A DNA stretch of 64,000 nucleotides from Histophilus somni (GTDB lineage: Bacteria > Pseudomonadota > Gammaproteobacteria > Enterobacterales > Pasteurellaceae). A program made the translations under genes and the position numbers. The stretch is taken from positions 1 through 64,000 of the forward strand of contig NZ_JACHGQ010000001.1 in the NCBI RefSeq assembly GCF_014202395.1, in the 5' to 3' direction. The notes below the pieces were generated by a model, which worked only from the letters and a program-made list of their open reading frames with translations, was not told the origin of the DNA and did not search any database. Of the stretch, positions 20,148-30,029 are shown one piece after another; within the stretch, counting starts at the first letter, position 1, and every line of letters starts with the position of its first letter.

Positions 20148-22844
20148 TTAATATTTTGCTTTGCTACCATGGCAATGCTTATATTTTTTTCCGGAACCAC
20201 AAGGGCAAGATTCGTTGCGTCCTATCTTATGTTCTGATTTTTCGTGAAGTGATGATGTTCCTTCATTATTTTGGTATTGCATTGCGGCATTTTCACGCTC
20301 AGCTATTTTTTGACGAGCCTGTTCCGCTTTTTCTACTTCATCTTGAGTACGAATTTGTACTCGGCTTAATGTAGTAATGACGCTTAGTTTTAATGTATCT
20401 AACATGTCAGTAAACATTTGGAAAGATTCTTTTTTGTACTCTTGTTTCGGATCTTTTTGTGCATAACCACGTAAATGAATACCTCGACGTAGATGATCCA
20501 TAGCCGATAAATGCTCTTTCCATAGTTCATCAAGAGTTTGTAACATAACGCCTTTCTCAAAATTACGCATAGTTTCCTGACCTACCAATTCTTCTTTGCG
20601 TTTATATTCAGAAATAGCAACTGTTAAAACACGTTCACGTAATACATCTTCATTGAAAGTATTGTCTTCCTCCAGCCATTTACTTAACGGCAAATCAAGA
20701 GCAAAGTCTTGCTTCAAACGGGTTTCTAATGCAGGAATATCCCATTGTTCTTCCAAAGAGTGCGGCGGGACATATTCATCAATGACATGATTGAAGACAT
20801 CTTGGCGAATGACCTGAATAGTTTCGGCAATATCTTCATTATCCAGTAAAGCATTACGTTGTTCGTAAATTGCATGGCGTTGATCATTTGCAACATCATC
20901 AAATTCAAGCAGATTTTTACGTCCGTCAAAGTTATGTGCTTCAACTTTTGCTTGTGCTTGAGCAATCACTTTCGCTAGCATTTTTGACTCCATGCCTTCA
21001 CCTTTTTCTGTGAACATTTTACGCATGAAGTTTAATTTACCTTCTGTTAAATAAATACGCATTAAAGCATCATCTAAGGATAAGTAGAAACGAGAAGAAC
21101 CGGGATCACCTTGACGACCCGAACGACCACGCAATTGATTGTCGATACGGCGGGATTCATGACGTTCTGTTCCAATAATATGTAATCCACCGGCTTGTTT
21201 TACTGTATCATGACGAATTTGCCATGCGGCTTTAATTTCCTCAATTTGCTCTTCTGTTGGATCGTTTAATTTAGCCACTTCCGCTTTCCAGTTACCGCCC
21301 AGTACAATATCAGTTCCTCGCCCTGCCATATTGGTAGCAATAGTGACCGCACTTGGATATCCCGCATTGGCGATAATTTCAGCTTCTTGAGCATGGAATT
21401 TGGCATTCAGGACATTATGTTTGATGCCTGCTTTGTTTAGTGCATTGGAAAGTAACTCTGATTTTTCGATAGAGATCGTACCTACTAATACCGGCTGATT
21501 GCGTGCAACACAGTCTTTAATATCCTCGATGATCGCATCAAATTTATATTTTTCGTTCTCAAACATAATATCAGTGCGATCATCTCTAATCATTGGTTTA
21601 TTGGTTGGGATAACGATGGTTTCCAAACCATAAATTTGTTGAAATTCAAATGCTTCAGTATCCGCTGTCCCTGTCATACCTGCCAATTTTTCATACAGAC
21701 GGAAATAGTTTTGATAAGTGATGGAAGCAACGGTTTGGTTTTCTCCTTGAATTTGAACGCCTTCTTTTGCTTCAATTGCCTGATGTAAGCCATCAGACCA
21801 GCGACGACCAGCCATTGTACGACCGGTGTGTTCATCAACAATAACAATTTCACCGTTTTTTACAATGTAATCTACGTCACGCTCAAATAGTTTGTGTGCT
21901 CGTAGGGCAGCGTAAATATGATGCAATAAAGAAATACGAGCAGGGGAGTAGAGGCTTTCATTTTCATTAATAAAACCTTTTTCCATTAACCATTGCTCAA
22001 TTTTTTCTTGTCCACGTTCGGTTAAATGAGCCTGTTTATTTTTCAGATCCAGTGTAAAGTCCCCATCACCTTGATATTCTTCAGTATCTTCTTTATCTTG
22101 TTGGATAAGGATTGGAATCAGTTTATCCATTGCCATATACAACTCGGAACTGTCTTCAGCCGGACCGGAAATAATTAACGGCGTACGGGCTTCATCAATT
22201 AAAATAGAATCCACTTCATCTACTAAAGCATAATGTAAGTGTTTTTGAAAGCGATCTTGAGCTGAATGTGCAAGATTATCCCGCAAATAATCAAAGCCTA
22301 ATTCACTATTTGTTGCGTAAGTAATATCTGCTGCATAGGCGGCACGTTTTTCCTCCGGTGATAACCCCGGAACATTAATGCCTACAGTCATACCTAAAAA
22401 TTCGAATAAGGGGCGATTGGTTTCCGCATCACGGCGAGCCAAGTAATCATTTACGGTAACAACATGAACACCTTTTCCCGTTAAGGCATTTAAGTAACAA
22501 GGTAAGGTTGCAGTTAAGGTTTTTCCTTCACCTGTACGCATTTCTGCAATACATCGATTGTTTAACACCATACCGCCAATTAATTGCACATCGAAAGGAC
22601 GCATGCCTAAAATACGTTTACTAGCTTCACGCACGGTTGCAAATGCCTCTGGAATTAAATTTTCCAGTTTTTCTCCATTTTTCAATCTTGCACGAAATTC
22701 AGTTGTTTTGGATTTTAATTCTTCATCGGTTAAGCCTTCAAATTCAGGCTCTAATTTATTGATAATTTTAACTTGTTTAGCTAAACGACGTAAAATGCGG
22801 TCATTACGACTGCCAAAGATTTTTGTAACAATAGTTCTTAACAT
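20148..22844 (-). CDS. secA: Preprotein translocase ATPase SecA
   Basis: SecA drives secreted and outer-membrane proteins through SecYEG at the cytoplasmic membrane. The 898-residue product matches E. coli SecA (901). It has Walker [15 protein letters not shown] (about 101-114), the DEAD-like [13 protein letters not shown], the preprotein cross-linking domain and the second nucleotide fold with [12 protein letters not shown] and [13 protein letters not shown]. The C-terminal zinc-binding SEC-C tail [14 protein letters not shown] binds SecB. It follows secM by 72 bases on the same strand, so its translation is expected to be tuned by SecM arrest. Confidence 0.98.
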   Translation of the reverse strand: MLRTIVTKIFGSRNDRILRRLAKQVKIINKLEPEFEGLTDEELKSKTTEFRARLKNGEKLENLIPEAFATVREASKRILGMRPFDVQLIGGMVLNNRCIAEMRTGEGKTLTATLPCYLNALTGKGVHVVTVNDYLARRDAETNRPLFEFLGMTVGINVPGLSPEEKRAAYAADITYATNSELGFDYLRDNLAHSAQDRFQKHLHYALVDEVDSILIDEARTPLIISGPAEDSSELYMAMDKLIPILIQQDKEDTEEYQGDGDFTLDLKNKQAHLTERGQEKIEQWLMEKGFINENESLYSPARISLLHHIYAALRAHKLFERDVDYIVKNGEIVIVDEHTGRTMAGRRWSDGLHQAIEAKEGVQIQGENQTVASITYQNYFRLYEKLAGMTGTADTEAFEFQQIYGLETIVIPTNKPMIRDDRTDIMFENEKYKFDAIIEDIKDCVARNQPVLVGTISIEKSELLSNALNKAGIKHNVLNAKFHAQEAEIIANAGYPSAVTIATNMAGRGTDIVLGGNWKAEVAKLNDPTEEQIEEIKAAWQIRHDTVKQAGGLHIIGTERHESRRIDNQLRGRSGRQGDPGSSRFYLSLDDALMRIYLTEGKLNFMRKMFTEKGEGMESKMLAKVIAQAQAKVEAHNFDGRKNLLEFDDVANDQRHAIYEQRNALLDNEDIAETIQVIRQDVFNHVIDEYVPPHSLEEQWDIPALETRLKQDFALDLPLSKWLEEDNTFNEDVLRERVLTVAISEYKRKEELVGQETMRNFEKGVMLQTLDELWKEHLSAMDHLRRGIHLRGYAQKDPKQEYKKESFQMFTDMLDTLKLSVITTLSRVQIRTQDEVEKAEQARQKIAERENAAMQYQNNEGTSSLHEKSEHKIGRNESCPCGSGKKYKHCHGSKAKY

Positions 22845-22916
22845 AGTATTTTTCTTTTATAATTGAATAAACAAATTCGCCTAATAATATTTGGCACTGA
22901 AATAAATTTAATTTCT

Positions 22917-23216
22917 TTACGGACCGGCACGAATAGGGGGGAGATGACTGAATTGTCCAACTAAAAAGAGCGGTACAAATTGAAAAGGAATTGATGATTC
23001 AGTAACAACATGACGAATTTGTCGTAATTGTTGCTGTTGCACTTGTTGAATATTTGATGCGGTATAGTAAAGTTGCTGTATTACATTTTGTGTTTTTGGG
23101 TAATCATTAGTAATCTTTTGTGGAGCTATATCCTGTGCAACGGGTAAAGTAAAGAACGCTATGACACTTAATAGCAGTTGCGACCAAAAATACTGTTTCC
23201 CTTTAATTAAAATCAT
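22917..23216 (-). CDS. secM: Secretion monitor SecM with a variant arrest sequence
   Basis: This 99-residue exported protein is encoded just upstream of secA. It has a signal-peptide-like start (MILIKGKQYFWSQLLLSVIAFFTLPVA). The C-terminus is FSHLPPIRAGP with the stop codon directly after the final Pro. E. coli SecM stalls the ribosome at a C-terminal motif ending GIRAGP until its nascent chain is pulled by SecA, which exposes the secA ribosome site. Here IRAGP is exact, but the E. coli Trp-Ile pair and the Gly before IRAGP are replaced (Gln-Phe and Pro). It resembles the shorter arrest sequence described from Mannheimia. Position, signal peptide and IRAGP end make the call strong. Confidence 0.9.
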   Translation of the reverse strand: MILIKGKQYFWSQLLLSVIAFFTLPVAQDIAPQKITNDYPKTQNVIQQLYYTASNIQQVQQQQLRQIRHVVTESSIPFQFVPLFLVGQFSHLPPIRAGP

Positions 23217-23246
23217 TGTTTTACATTACCACAAAATTTTCTGCGT

Positions 23247-23275
23247 ATTGTAACGGAAATTCGTTACAATGTCAT
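23247..23275 (-). promoter_or_regulatory. secM-secA promoter overlapped by a 24-bp palindrome
   Basis: On the minus strand ATGACA (23270-23275) and TACAAT (23247-23252) are separated by 17 bp, a good sigma-70 promoter. A perfect inverted repeat with 9-bp arms (ATTGTAACG/CGTTACAAT, 6-bp centre, 23247-23270) covers the spacer and -10. It also places TACAAT on the plus strand toward dciA, so it could be an operator for both genes. Confidence 0.55.
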
Positions 23276-23316
23276 AATTCTACATAAAATATTAGGTTAA
23301 AACTTGGAAAATCAAG

Positions 23317-23625
23317 ATGAGATACAGCAAACCGATCAATTTCAATGAGTTATTGGAACTTTCTCCATTGATGAAAATGATTCATAAAGCCTCGTTGTTA
23401 GATGAATTAAATGAACAAATACAACATTTATTTCCTATTGAGTTCAAGGGGTTTTATCGTGTTATCAATTTTGAATCTGACACTATGTGGATTGAAGTCG
23501 TTAATGCAACTGTACGACAAGCTTTCCTCTTTCAGCAATCGCCTTTATTGCAATTGATCCAACGTCAGTATCCAAGTGTAAATAAATTAGCGTTCAAGAT
23601 TAATCCTGACTTAAAACCGGTTTAA
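23317..23625 (+). CDS. dciA: DciA-like DUF721 protein, candidate replicative helicase loader
   Basis: This 102-residue protein matches the DUF721/DciA family in size and pattern. It has an N-terminal basic and helical stretch, a central YRVINFESDTMWIEVVNATVRQ-type segment of the KH-like fold, and LLQLIQRQYPSVNKLAFKI near the end. DciA proteins recruit or load the replicative helicase DnaB in bacteria that lack DnaC. The gene lies divergent from secM, a position shared by DUF721 genes in other gammaproteobacteria. The call rests on domain pattern and context; the sequence is short, so moderate certainty. Confidence 0.75.
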   Translation: MRYSKPINFNELLELSPLMKMIHKASLLDELNEQIQHLFPIEFKGFYRVINFESDTMWIEVVNATVRQAFLFQQSPLLQLIQRQYPSVNKLAFKINPDLKPV

Positions 23626-23654
23626 AATAATTAGGGGTATTTTTCAATGAATAC

Positions 23655-23682
23655 TTGCACGCTAGTCAGGTTGAACTATAAT
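23655..23682 (+). promoter_or_regulatory. pyrH promoter
   Basis: TTGCAC (23655-23660) and a perfect TATAAT (23677-23682) are separated by 16 bp, about 40 bases upstream of the pyrH start, with GGTAAGGAA as ribosome site. Confidence 0.65.
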
Positions 23683-23723
23683 AAGCGAGATTTTGTCTCT
23701 GGGTTATTGAAAGGGGTAAGGAA

Positions 23724-24440
23724 ATGAGCCAACCAATTTATAAACGCATTCTACTTAAACTAAGTGGAGAAGCGTTGCAAGGCGACGAGGGTTTTGGTAT
23801 TGATCCGTCTATCTTGGATAGAATGGCACTGGAAATCAAAGGGTTATTGGGGTTGGGTGTCGAGGTTGGAGTTGTTCTTGGCGGAGGCAACTTATTTCGT
23901 GGTGCCAAGTTAGCTAAAGCAGGTATGAATCGGGTTGTTGGTGATCACATGGGAATGCTTGCAACAGTGATGAACGGTTTGGCAATGCGTGATGCGTTGC
24001 ACCGTGCCAATGTAAATGCCAAATTAATGTCAGCTTTCCAACTGAATGGGATTTGTGATACATACAACTGGTCGGAAGCCATAAAAATGTTATGTGAAAA
24101 ACGGGTAGTCATTTTCTCTGCCGGAACCGGCAGTCCATTTTTTACTACAGATTCAGCAGCTTGTTTGCGAGGAATTGAAATTGAGGCTGATGTTGTGTTG
24201 AAAGCGACCAAAGTTGACGGTGTTTATGATTGCGATCCCGTGAAAAATCCCAACGCAGTGCTTTACCACAAATTATCTTATGCTGAAGTGATAGAAAAAG
24301 AATTACAAGTTATGGATTTAGCCGCATTTACACTTGCTCGTGACCATAATATGCCAATTCGTGTATTCAACATGAGCAAAACGGGTGCATTACACAATGT
24401 CATTTTAGGTAAAACAGAAGGGACGTTAATTTGCGATTAG
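23724..24440 (+). CDS. pyrH: UMP kinase
   Basis: PyrH phosphorylates UMP to UDP, the gate to all pyrimidine nucleotides, as a hexamer of the amino acid kinase fold. The 238-residue product has [18 protein letters not shown] at the N-terminus, the glycine-rich [11 protein letters not shown], and [20 protein letters not shown]. The nucleotide-site [12 protein letters not shown] comes near residue 166. Length matches E. coli (241). It heads the run pyrH-frr-dxr, with its own promoter at 23655-23682. Confidence 0.97.
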   Translation: MSQPIYKRILLKLSGEALQGDEGFGIDPSILDRMALEIKGLLGLGVEVGVVLGGGNLFRGAKLAKAGMNRVVGDHMGMLATVMNGLAMRDALHRANVNAKLMSAFQLNGICDTYNWSEAIKMLCEKRVVIFSAGTGSPFFTTDSAACLRGIEIEADVVLKATKVDGVYDCDPVKNPNAVLYHKLSYAEVIEKELQVMDLAAFTLARDHNMPIRVFNMSKTGALHNVILGKTEGTLICD

Positions 24441-24493
24441 TAGTAAATTAACAAAGATTTTAAACTTATCTTATTATTTTTAAAGGAATTATT

Positions 24494-25051
24494 GTGATTA
24501 ACGAAATTAAAAAAGATACGCAACAGCGTATGGAAAAAAGCCTTGAAACATTAAGAGCACATATTGCTAAAATTCGTACAGGTCGTGCACAGCCTAGTTT
24601 GTTAGATGGTATTCAAGTGGAATATTACGGTTCACCGACACCTTTACGTCAGCTTGCAAACGTAGTGGCTGAAGATGCACGTACTTTGGCAGTAACAGTA
24701 TTTGACCGTTCTTTGATTAGTGCGGTAGAAAAAGCGATTTTAACATCTGATTTAGGTTTAAACCCGTCTTCTGCTGGAACAACTATCCGAGTTCCTCTTC
24801 CGCCATTAACGGAGGAGCGTCGTCGTGATTTAATTAAAATCGTGAAAGGCGAAGGTGAGCAAGGTAAAATTGCGATCCGTAATGTGCGTCGTGATGCAAA
24901 TGATCAAATTAAAGCCTTACTAAAAGATAAAGAAATCAGTGAAGATGAAGAGCGTAAAGCACAAGATGAAATCCAGAAGATCACGGATACTTTCGTGAAA
25001 AAAGTAGATGAAATTTTGGCTGACAAAGAAAAAGAATTGCTTGATTTCTAA
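24494..25051 (+). CDS. frr: Ribosome recycling factor
   Basis: Frr, with EF-G, splits the post-termination ribosome. The 185-residue product is the exact E. coli length. It has the tRNA-like two-domain layout: a three-helix bundle with [18 protein letters not shown] (about 23-40), then the alpha-beta domain [19 protein letters not shown], then [20 protein letters not shown]. The start is GTG, preceded by AAAGGAATTATT. A strong terminator follows at 25069-25094. Confidence 0.97.
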   Translation: MINEIKKDTQQRMEKSLETLRAHIAKIRTGRAQPSLLDGIQVEYYGSPTPLRQLANVVAEDARTLAVTVFDRSLISAVEKAILTSDLGLNPSSAGTTIRVPLPPLTEERRRDLIKIVKGEGEQGKIAIRNVRRDANDQIKALLKDKEISEDEERKAQDEIQKITDTFVKKVDEILADKEKELLDF

Positions 25052-25068
25052 TATGATTAATTTAGCGA

Positions 25069-25094
25069 AAACGCAGTTTTTACTGCGTTTTTTG
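25069..25094 (+). terminator. Terminator after frr
   Basis: An 8-bp stem (AAACGCAG/CTGCGTTT) with a 6-base loop is followed by T6, between frr and dxr. Confidence 0.85.
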
Positions 25095-25121
25095 TTATCT
25101 ATTTGATAAATTTGTAATAGT

Positions 25122-26330
25122 ATGAATAATAAACAAAAACTTGTCATTCTCGGTTCTACCGGCTCAATCGGTACCAGTACGCTTTCCGTTATTGCAAAGA
25201 ATCCGGAGCAATATCAAGCTCTTGCATTAGTTGGCGGTAAAAATGTCGAACTTATGCTACAGCAAATTATAAAATTCCAACCGCACTTTGTGGCAATGAA
25301 TGATGAAAGTGCGGCGAAAAAATTGCGAGAAAAGTTGGCATTCTTGGAGAGTAAAACTGAAGTGTTGAGCGGACAAAAAGCGATTTGCGAACTTGCTGCT
25401 CATCCTGAGGCAGATCAAGTAATGGCGGCTATTGTCGGTGCGGCGGGGTTATTGCCGACGTTATCCGCTGTACAAGCAGGTAAACGTATCCTATTGGCAA
25501 ATAAAGAAACATTGGTAACCTGTGGCAAGATTTTTATTGATGAAGTACGAAAGAATAAGGCTCAACTTTTGCCGGTAGATAGCGAGCATAACGCTATTTT
25601 CCAATCTTTACCTCCTCAAGCTCAACAAAAAATTGGTTTTTGTCCATTAAAGCAGTTGGGCATCAGTAAAATTGTACTGACAGGATCAGGAGGACCTTTT
25701 CGTTATACAGATTTGAAAGAATTTGAACATATTACGCCCGAGCAAGCAGTGGCACACCCAAATTGGTCTATGGGCAAAAAAATTTCGGTGGATAGTGCAA
25801 CGATGATGAATAAAGGGTTGGAATATATTGAGGCACGCTGGTTATTTAATGCCAGTGCTGATGAAATGGAAGTAATTATTCATCCGCAATCTATTATTCA
25901 TTCTATGGTGCGTTATATTGACGGTTCGGTTATCGCACAAATGGGTAACCCTGATATGCGTACACCGATTGCAGAAACTATGGCATATCCTCACCGCACT
26001 TTTGCGGGGGTTGAACCATTGGATTTTTATCAATTAAGTGGGTTGACTTTCTTAAAACCGGATTACCAACGTTATCCTTGTTTAAAATTAGCTATAGAGG
26101 CTTTCTCAGCAGGACAATATGCAACAACAGCTTTGAATGCGGCAAATGAAATGGCTGTTGAAGCATTTTTAAATAAGAGAATAAAATTTACGGATATAGC
26201 AAAAATTAACACAGCGGTATTAGAAAAAATTGAAAGCCAAGTAATTACCAGTATAGAAGATGTATTGCTGGTAGATAAGCAGGCAAGAGAATTGGCTAAT
26301 AGCTTTGTTTTACGTACATCAGGAACATAA
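25122..26330 (+). CDS. dxr: 1-deoxy-D-xylulose 5-phosphate reductoisomerase
   Basis: Dxr (IspC) makes 2-C-methyl-D-erythritol 4-phosphate from DXP with NADPH, the committed step of the MEP pathway. The 402-residue product has the NADPH loop [12 protein letters not shown] (about 9-20), [11 protein letters not shown], the metal site [17 protein letters not shown], the [18 protein letters not shown] segment, and [10 protein letters not shown]. Length and order match E. coli (398). A DUF2301 membrane gene starts one base after its stop. Confidence 0.97.
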   Translation: MNNKQKLVILGSTGSIGTSTLSVIAKNPEQYQALALVGGKNVELMLQQIIKFQPHFVAMNDESAAKKLREKLAFLESKTEVLSGQKAICELAAHPEADQVMAAIVGAAGLLPTLSAVQAGKRILLANKETLVTCGKIFIDEVRKNKAQLLPVDSEHNAIFQSLPPQAQQKIGFCPLKQLGISKIVLTGSGGPFRYTDLKEFEHITPEQAVAHPNWSMGKKISVDSATMMNKGLEYIEARWLFNASADEMEVIIHPQSIIHSMVRYIDGSVIAQMGNPDMRTPIAETMAYPHRTFAGVEPLDFYQLSGLTFLKPDYQRYPCLKLAIEAFSAGQYATTALNAANEMAVEAFLNKRIKFTDIAKINTAVLEKIESQVITSIEDVLLVDKQARELANSFVLRTSGT

Positions 26331-26331
26331 T

Positions 26332-26838
26332 ATGGCAGATCCTCAAATTAAATCCCCTATGGATCATTGGGATTATCTAACAGTTATTTTATATCGTTGC
26401 GGTTTCACTTTAGCCGCAATCATGACCGCACTTTTACCTTATAAGCCGGAAATTGCACATTACGGTATACTTATTGCAGCAACGTTATGTGCCTCTTCTT
26501 TGCATATTTATTTAAAAAATATCCGCTTGTTATTACAAATGGCAACTTGGGCTGCATTAATTTGCCAACTATTTAATTTACCGGAGTTTGCACTGGGCGG
26601 AGCATTGTTGACTTTAGGGGGATTAGCATTCAAAGAATATTTTTGTTTCCGTGTGTTTGCATTAAATTTACAACCATTTTTTGTTGCGATACTTTGGTTA
26701 AGCCTACAATTTAATTTGACTTATATGGTGTATATTTTATCGGTCGTAAGTGCGGTACTTTTTCTTATAGTTTCTTTTCAAAAATGGAGAATGCCTTTAC
26801 ATTTTGATATTGGTGATAAAAGAAAATATCAGCTTTAA
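26332..26838 (+). CDS. DUF2301-family integral membrane protein of unknown function
   Basis: This 168-residue hydrophobic protein has about five membrane helices (about 20-40, 46-62, 68-85, 87-105 and 118-148). A soluble start is MADPQIKSPMDHWDYLT and the basic tail ends DKRKYQL. It resembles the DUF2301 proteins of Pasteurellaceae and Vibrio, whose role is unknown. An in-frame extension to 26305 overlaps dxr; the ATG at 26332, one base after the dxr TAA, is the more natural start and implies co-translation with dxr. Confidence 0.65.
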   Translation: MADPQIKSPMDHWDYLTVILYRCGFTLAAIMTALLPYKPEIAHYGILIAATLCASSLHIYLKNIRLLLQMATWAALICQLFNLPEFALGGALLTLGGLAFKEYFCFRVFALNLQPFFVAILWLSLQFNLTYMVYILSVVSAVLFLIVSFQKWRMPLHFDIGDKRKYQL

Positions 26839-27019
26839 AGCATTAATGATGAAAACATTGAGATTTTATTTGTTAAGCCTGAAAACTAAACGACTAAACT
26901 TATGTTTTTTACCGATTAAAAGAGGATTTTTTTCTGTTTATTTGCCTTTTCATAGCAAGCCGTATCAACTTATGGTATAGTCGCAACCGAATTTCACTTC
27001 GATAAAAATCGATTAAATA

Positions 27020-27745
27020 ATGACGAAAACAGCATTAAATTTAAACAATATTCCTCAGCATGTTGCGATTATCATGGATGGCAATGGACGCTGGGCGAAA
27101 CAACAGGGAAAAATGCGTATTTGGGGGCATAAAAATGGGATTAAGGCTGTCCGAGAGTCGGTTTCTTATGCTAGAAAAATCGGAATTAAAGTTTTAACGT
27201 TGTATGCCTTTAGCAGTGAAAATTGGAGCCGTCCTGAAAGTGAAGTAAGTGCTTTGATGTCCTTATTTATGCAAACACTGGATATTGAAGTTAAAAAATT
27301 ACATAAAAATAACATTAAATTACAAATTATTGGTGATGTTTCTCAATTTAATGAGCGTTTGCAAGAAAAAATCAAAAGAGCAGAAAAATTAACGGAAAAT
27401 AATACCGCACTTACTTTAAATATTGCTGCGAATTATGGTGGTTGTTGGGATATTGTTCAGGCGACATGTCAATTGGTACAATTGGTAAAAGAAAATAAAT
27501 TGCATATTGATGAGATTGATGAACAAATTTTTCAACATCATCTAACAACAGGTTCACAACCTCCAGTAGATTTATTAATTAGAACAAGTGGTGAGCAACG
27601 AATTAGTAATTTTTTATTATGGCAAATTGCTTATGCGGAACTGTATTTTACCGATACATTGTGGCCTGATTTTAATGAACAGGAATTTAATCAAGCGATA
27701 TTGGCTTATCAGCAACGTGAACGTCGTTTTGGCAGTTCGGAATGA
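27020..27745 (+). CDS. uppS: Undecaprenyl diphosphate synthase
   Basis: UppS extends FPP with isopentenyl diphosphate to C55 undecaprenyl diphosphate, the lipid carrier for peptidoglycan and LPS O-chain precursors. The 241-residue cis-prenyltransferase has the [11 protein letters not shown] motif with catalytic Asp (about 19), [17 protein letters not shown], and [18 protein letters not shown] near the C-terminus. A TATAGT at 26976-26981 may be its -10, with no clear -35. It is followed by cdsA after 12 bases, the conserved uppS-cdsA-rseP-bamA order. Confidence 0.97.
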   Translation: MTKTALNLNNIPQHVAIIMDGNGRWAKQQGKMRIWGHKNGIKAVRESVSYARKIGIKVLTLYAFSSENWSRPESEVSALMSLFMQTLDIEVKKLHKNNIKLQIIGDVSQFNERLQEKIKRAEKLTENNTALTLNIAANYGGCWDIVQATCQLVQLVKENKLHIDEIDEQIFQHHLTTGSQPPVDLLIRTSGEQRISNFLLWQIAYAELYFTDTLWPDFNEQEFNQAILAYQQRERRFGSSE

Positions 27746-27757
27746 TGGAGAAGAGTA

Positions 27758-28621
27758 GTGCTTAAAGAACGAATATTATCAGCTATCGTATTAATTGCGG
27801 TTGTTTTGATTGCGTTATTATGGTTTTCCCCTTTCTATTTTGCTTTATCTCTTGGTGTCGTTGTTGCTTTAGGTATTTGGGAGTGGACACAGTTTGGTGG
27901 CGTTAAACAATTTTTTTGGCGTTTAATGATTACTGGGCTGTTTGGGGCTTTTATTTTTTTATGGATTTTTGGTGAGGCACATTTTTTAACAGTTGGCAGA
28001 GTGTTTGAAAACTATGCTGAACCTGTATTATTGATGGCGGTAATTTGGTGGTTCATCGCCTTATTTTTTGTTATTCGTTATCCTGCTTCGGCAAAAATTT
28101 GGGCTAAATCCTCTTTCTTACAATTTATTTTTGCTTTCTGCACTTTGATCCCTTTTTTCATCGCTGTATTACGTTTACGTTTGGACAATTACGTTTCTAG
28201 TCCTTACGATGGTTTAATGCTATTGCTTTATGTATTTATTTTAGTTTGGGCAGCCGATTCAGGTGCATATTTTGCAGGTCGAGCATTGGGTAAACATAAA
28301 TTAGCACCGAAAGTTTCACCGGGGAAAACGTGGCAGGGGGCATTTGGAGGCTTGATTACTGCGGGTATTTTCGCCGCACTTTTCATTAATCTTGTGCCGG
28401 CAGATCTTTTTGTGTTAGAACGTCTGTCTTTTATTTCCTTATCTGTTGCTACAGTAGCGATTTCCATAGTGGGAGATTTGACGGAAAGTATGTTCAAACG
28501 TGAGTGCGGTATTAAAGACAGCAGTCAACTTATTCCGGGACATGGTGGAATATTGGATCGTATCGACAGTTTAACGGCGGCAGTTCCGTTTTTTGCTTAT
28601 TTCTATTTTTATTTCTTGTAG
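27758..28621 (+). CDS. cdsA: Phosphatidate cytidylyltransferase
   Basis: CdsA makes CDP-diacylglycerol from CTP and phosphatidic acid at the inner membrane, the branch point for all phospholipids. The 287-residue protein has about eight membrane helices. Its family signature lies in the C-terminal part: SGAYFAGRALGKHKLAPKVS with PGKTWQG, then GDLTESMFKRECGIKDSS and PGHGGILDRIDS. The start is GTG with GGAGAAGAGTA ahead of it. rseP follows after 8 bases. Confidence 0.96.
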   Translation: MLKERILSAIVLIAVVLIALLWFSPFYFALSLGVVVALGIWEWTQFGGVKQFFWRLMITGLFGAFIFLWIFGEAHFLTVGRVFENYAEPVLLMAVIWWFIALFFVIRYPASAKIWAKSSFLQFIFAFCTLIPFFIAVLRLRLDNYVSSPYDGLMLLLYVFILVWAADSGAYFAGRALGKHKLAPKVSPGKTWQGAFGGLITAGIFAALFINLVPADLFVLERLSFISLSVATVAISIVGDLTESMFKRECGIKDSSQLIPGHGGILDRIDSLTAAVPFFAYFYFYFL

Positions 28622-28629
28622 AGATTATT

Positions 28630-29961
28630 ATGTCATTTCTTTGGTCTTTAGGTTCTTTTATCATTGTTATCGGTGTATTGGTTTCAGTACATGAATATGG
28701 CCATTTTTGGGCAGCACGAAAGTGCGGTATTAAAGTTCATCGTTTTTCTATTGGCTTTGGTAAAGTCTTGTGGTCTAAAGTGGATAAACAAGGCACGGAA
28801 TTTGCCGTGTCCGCAATCCCTTTAGGCGGATATGTAAAAATGTTGGATGAACGTAATGAACAAGTTCCTGACAACTTAAAATCACAAGCCTTTAACAATA
28901 AATCCATTTTGCAACGTGCTTTTGTTATTGCGGCAGGTCCTATAGCAAATTTTCTGTTTGCGATTTTAGCCTATTTGACGGTTTATTCTATCGGTATCCC
29001 CAGTATTAAACCTGTTATTGAAAATGTGGTTCCTCAATCTTTGGCAGAGAAGGCAGGGCTTGAACCTTACTCACAAATTATGGCAATTGACGGGACATCG
29101 ACACCGGATTGGGAAAGTATCAATATGGTTCTTGCTACAAAAATGGGGGAGGAAAGCGTTACGCTAACACTTTTGAAGTCCTCAACAACAAATATCGAGC
29201 AAAGAAAAGTATTGGATTTATCTGAATGGAACTTTGATCCTGAAAAAGAAACGGCCTTTGGTGCATTAGGGATTGTTCCGGTAAGAACTAAAATTGAGAT
29301 GATACTGTCTAAGGTCGTTGAAAATTCTCCAGCACAACGGGCAGGGTTATTAATTGGTGATCAAATCTATTATCAAAATGAACCAATGAAATGGCGTGAT
29401 TTTATCAGTTTTGTTGATAAAGGGGATAGTTTCAATGTTCAAGTATTACGTCATGGAGAATGGCTGGATAAGGTGATTACACCGCACTTAAATGAAAAAG
29501 GGAAATGGTTCGTTGGTGTTGCACCGACTATTTATCCTATAAGTGATGAATATCGTACAGAATTAAAATATGGTTTTTTTGAGGCGTTTATAAAAGGTAT
29601 TGAGAAAACTTATCAATTGAGCAAATTAACTATTCAAATTATCGGTAAGCTGTTTACAGGAGTGTTTTCAGCTAAAAATTTAAGTGGTCCGATTTCCATT
29701 GCTAAAGGTGCTGGGGCATCTTCGGAAATAGGTTTTGTGTACTATCTCAGCTTTATGGCGTTGATTAGTGTGAATTTAGGTATTATGAACTTATTCCCAT
29801 TGCCGGTATTGGATGGAGGGCATTTACTTTTTTTAGCCATAGAAGCACTCAAAGGTAAGCCCTTATCTGAGCAAATGCAAAATATTGCGTATAAAATTGG
29901 TGCGGGATTATTATTGATATTAACAATATTTGTATTGTTTAATGATTTTTTACGTTTATAA
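28630..29961 (+). CDS. rseP: Regulated intramembrane protease RseP
   Basis: RseP is the site-2 zinc protease that cleaves RseA after DegS, releasing sigma-E, and removes remnant signal peptides. The 443-residue protein has HEYGH (about 21-25) in the first membrane helix. Two PDZ domains follow (about 115-185 and 205-285; SLAEKAGLEPYSQIMAIDG and SPAQRAGLLIGDQI). The third metal ligand is in NLFPLPVLDGGHL near the C-terminus. An uptake signal falls within its early coding sequence. It sits directly before bamA as in other gammaproteobacteria. Confidence 0.97.
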   Translation: MSFLWSLGSFIIVIGVLVSVHEYGHFWAARKCGIKVHRFSIGFGKVLWSKVDKQGTEFAVSAIPLGGYVKMLDERNEQVPDNLKSQAFNNKSILQRAFVIAAGPIANFLFAILAYLTVYSIGIPSIKPVIENVVPQSLAEKAGLEPYSQIMAIDGTSTPDWESINMVLATKMGEESVTLTLLKSSTTNIEQRKVLDLSEWNFDPEKETAFGALGIVPVRTKIEMILSKVVENSPAQRAGLLIGDQIYYQNEPMKWRDFISFVDKGDSFNVQVLRHGEWLDKVITPHLNEKGKWFVGVAPTIYPISDEYRTELKYGFFEAFIKGIEKTYQLSKLTIQIIGKLFTGVFSAKNLSGPISIAKGAGASSEIGFVYYLSFMALISVNLGIMNLFPLPVLDGGHLLFLAIEALKGKPLSEQMQNIAYKIGAGLLLILTIFVLFNDFLRL

Positions 29962-30029
29962 TCGTCAGGATTTTGTTTAATCGATAAACAGACTCTTAGA
30001 TATTTCTTTATTAGAGGATAGAACTAACA

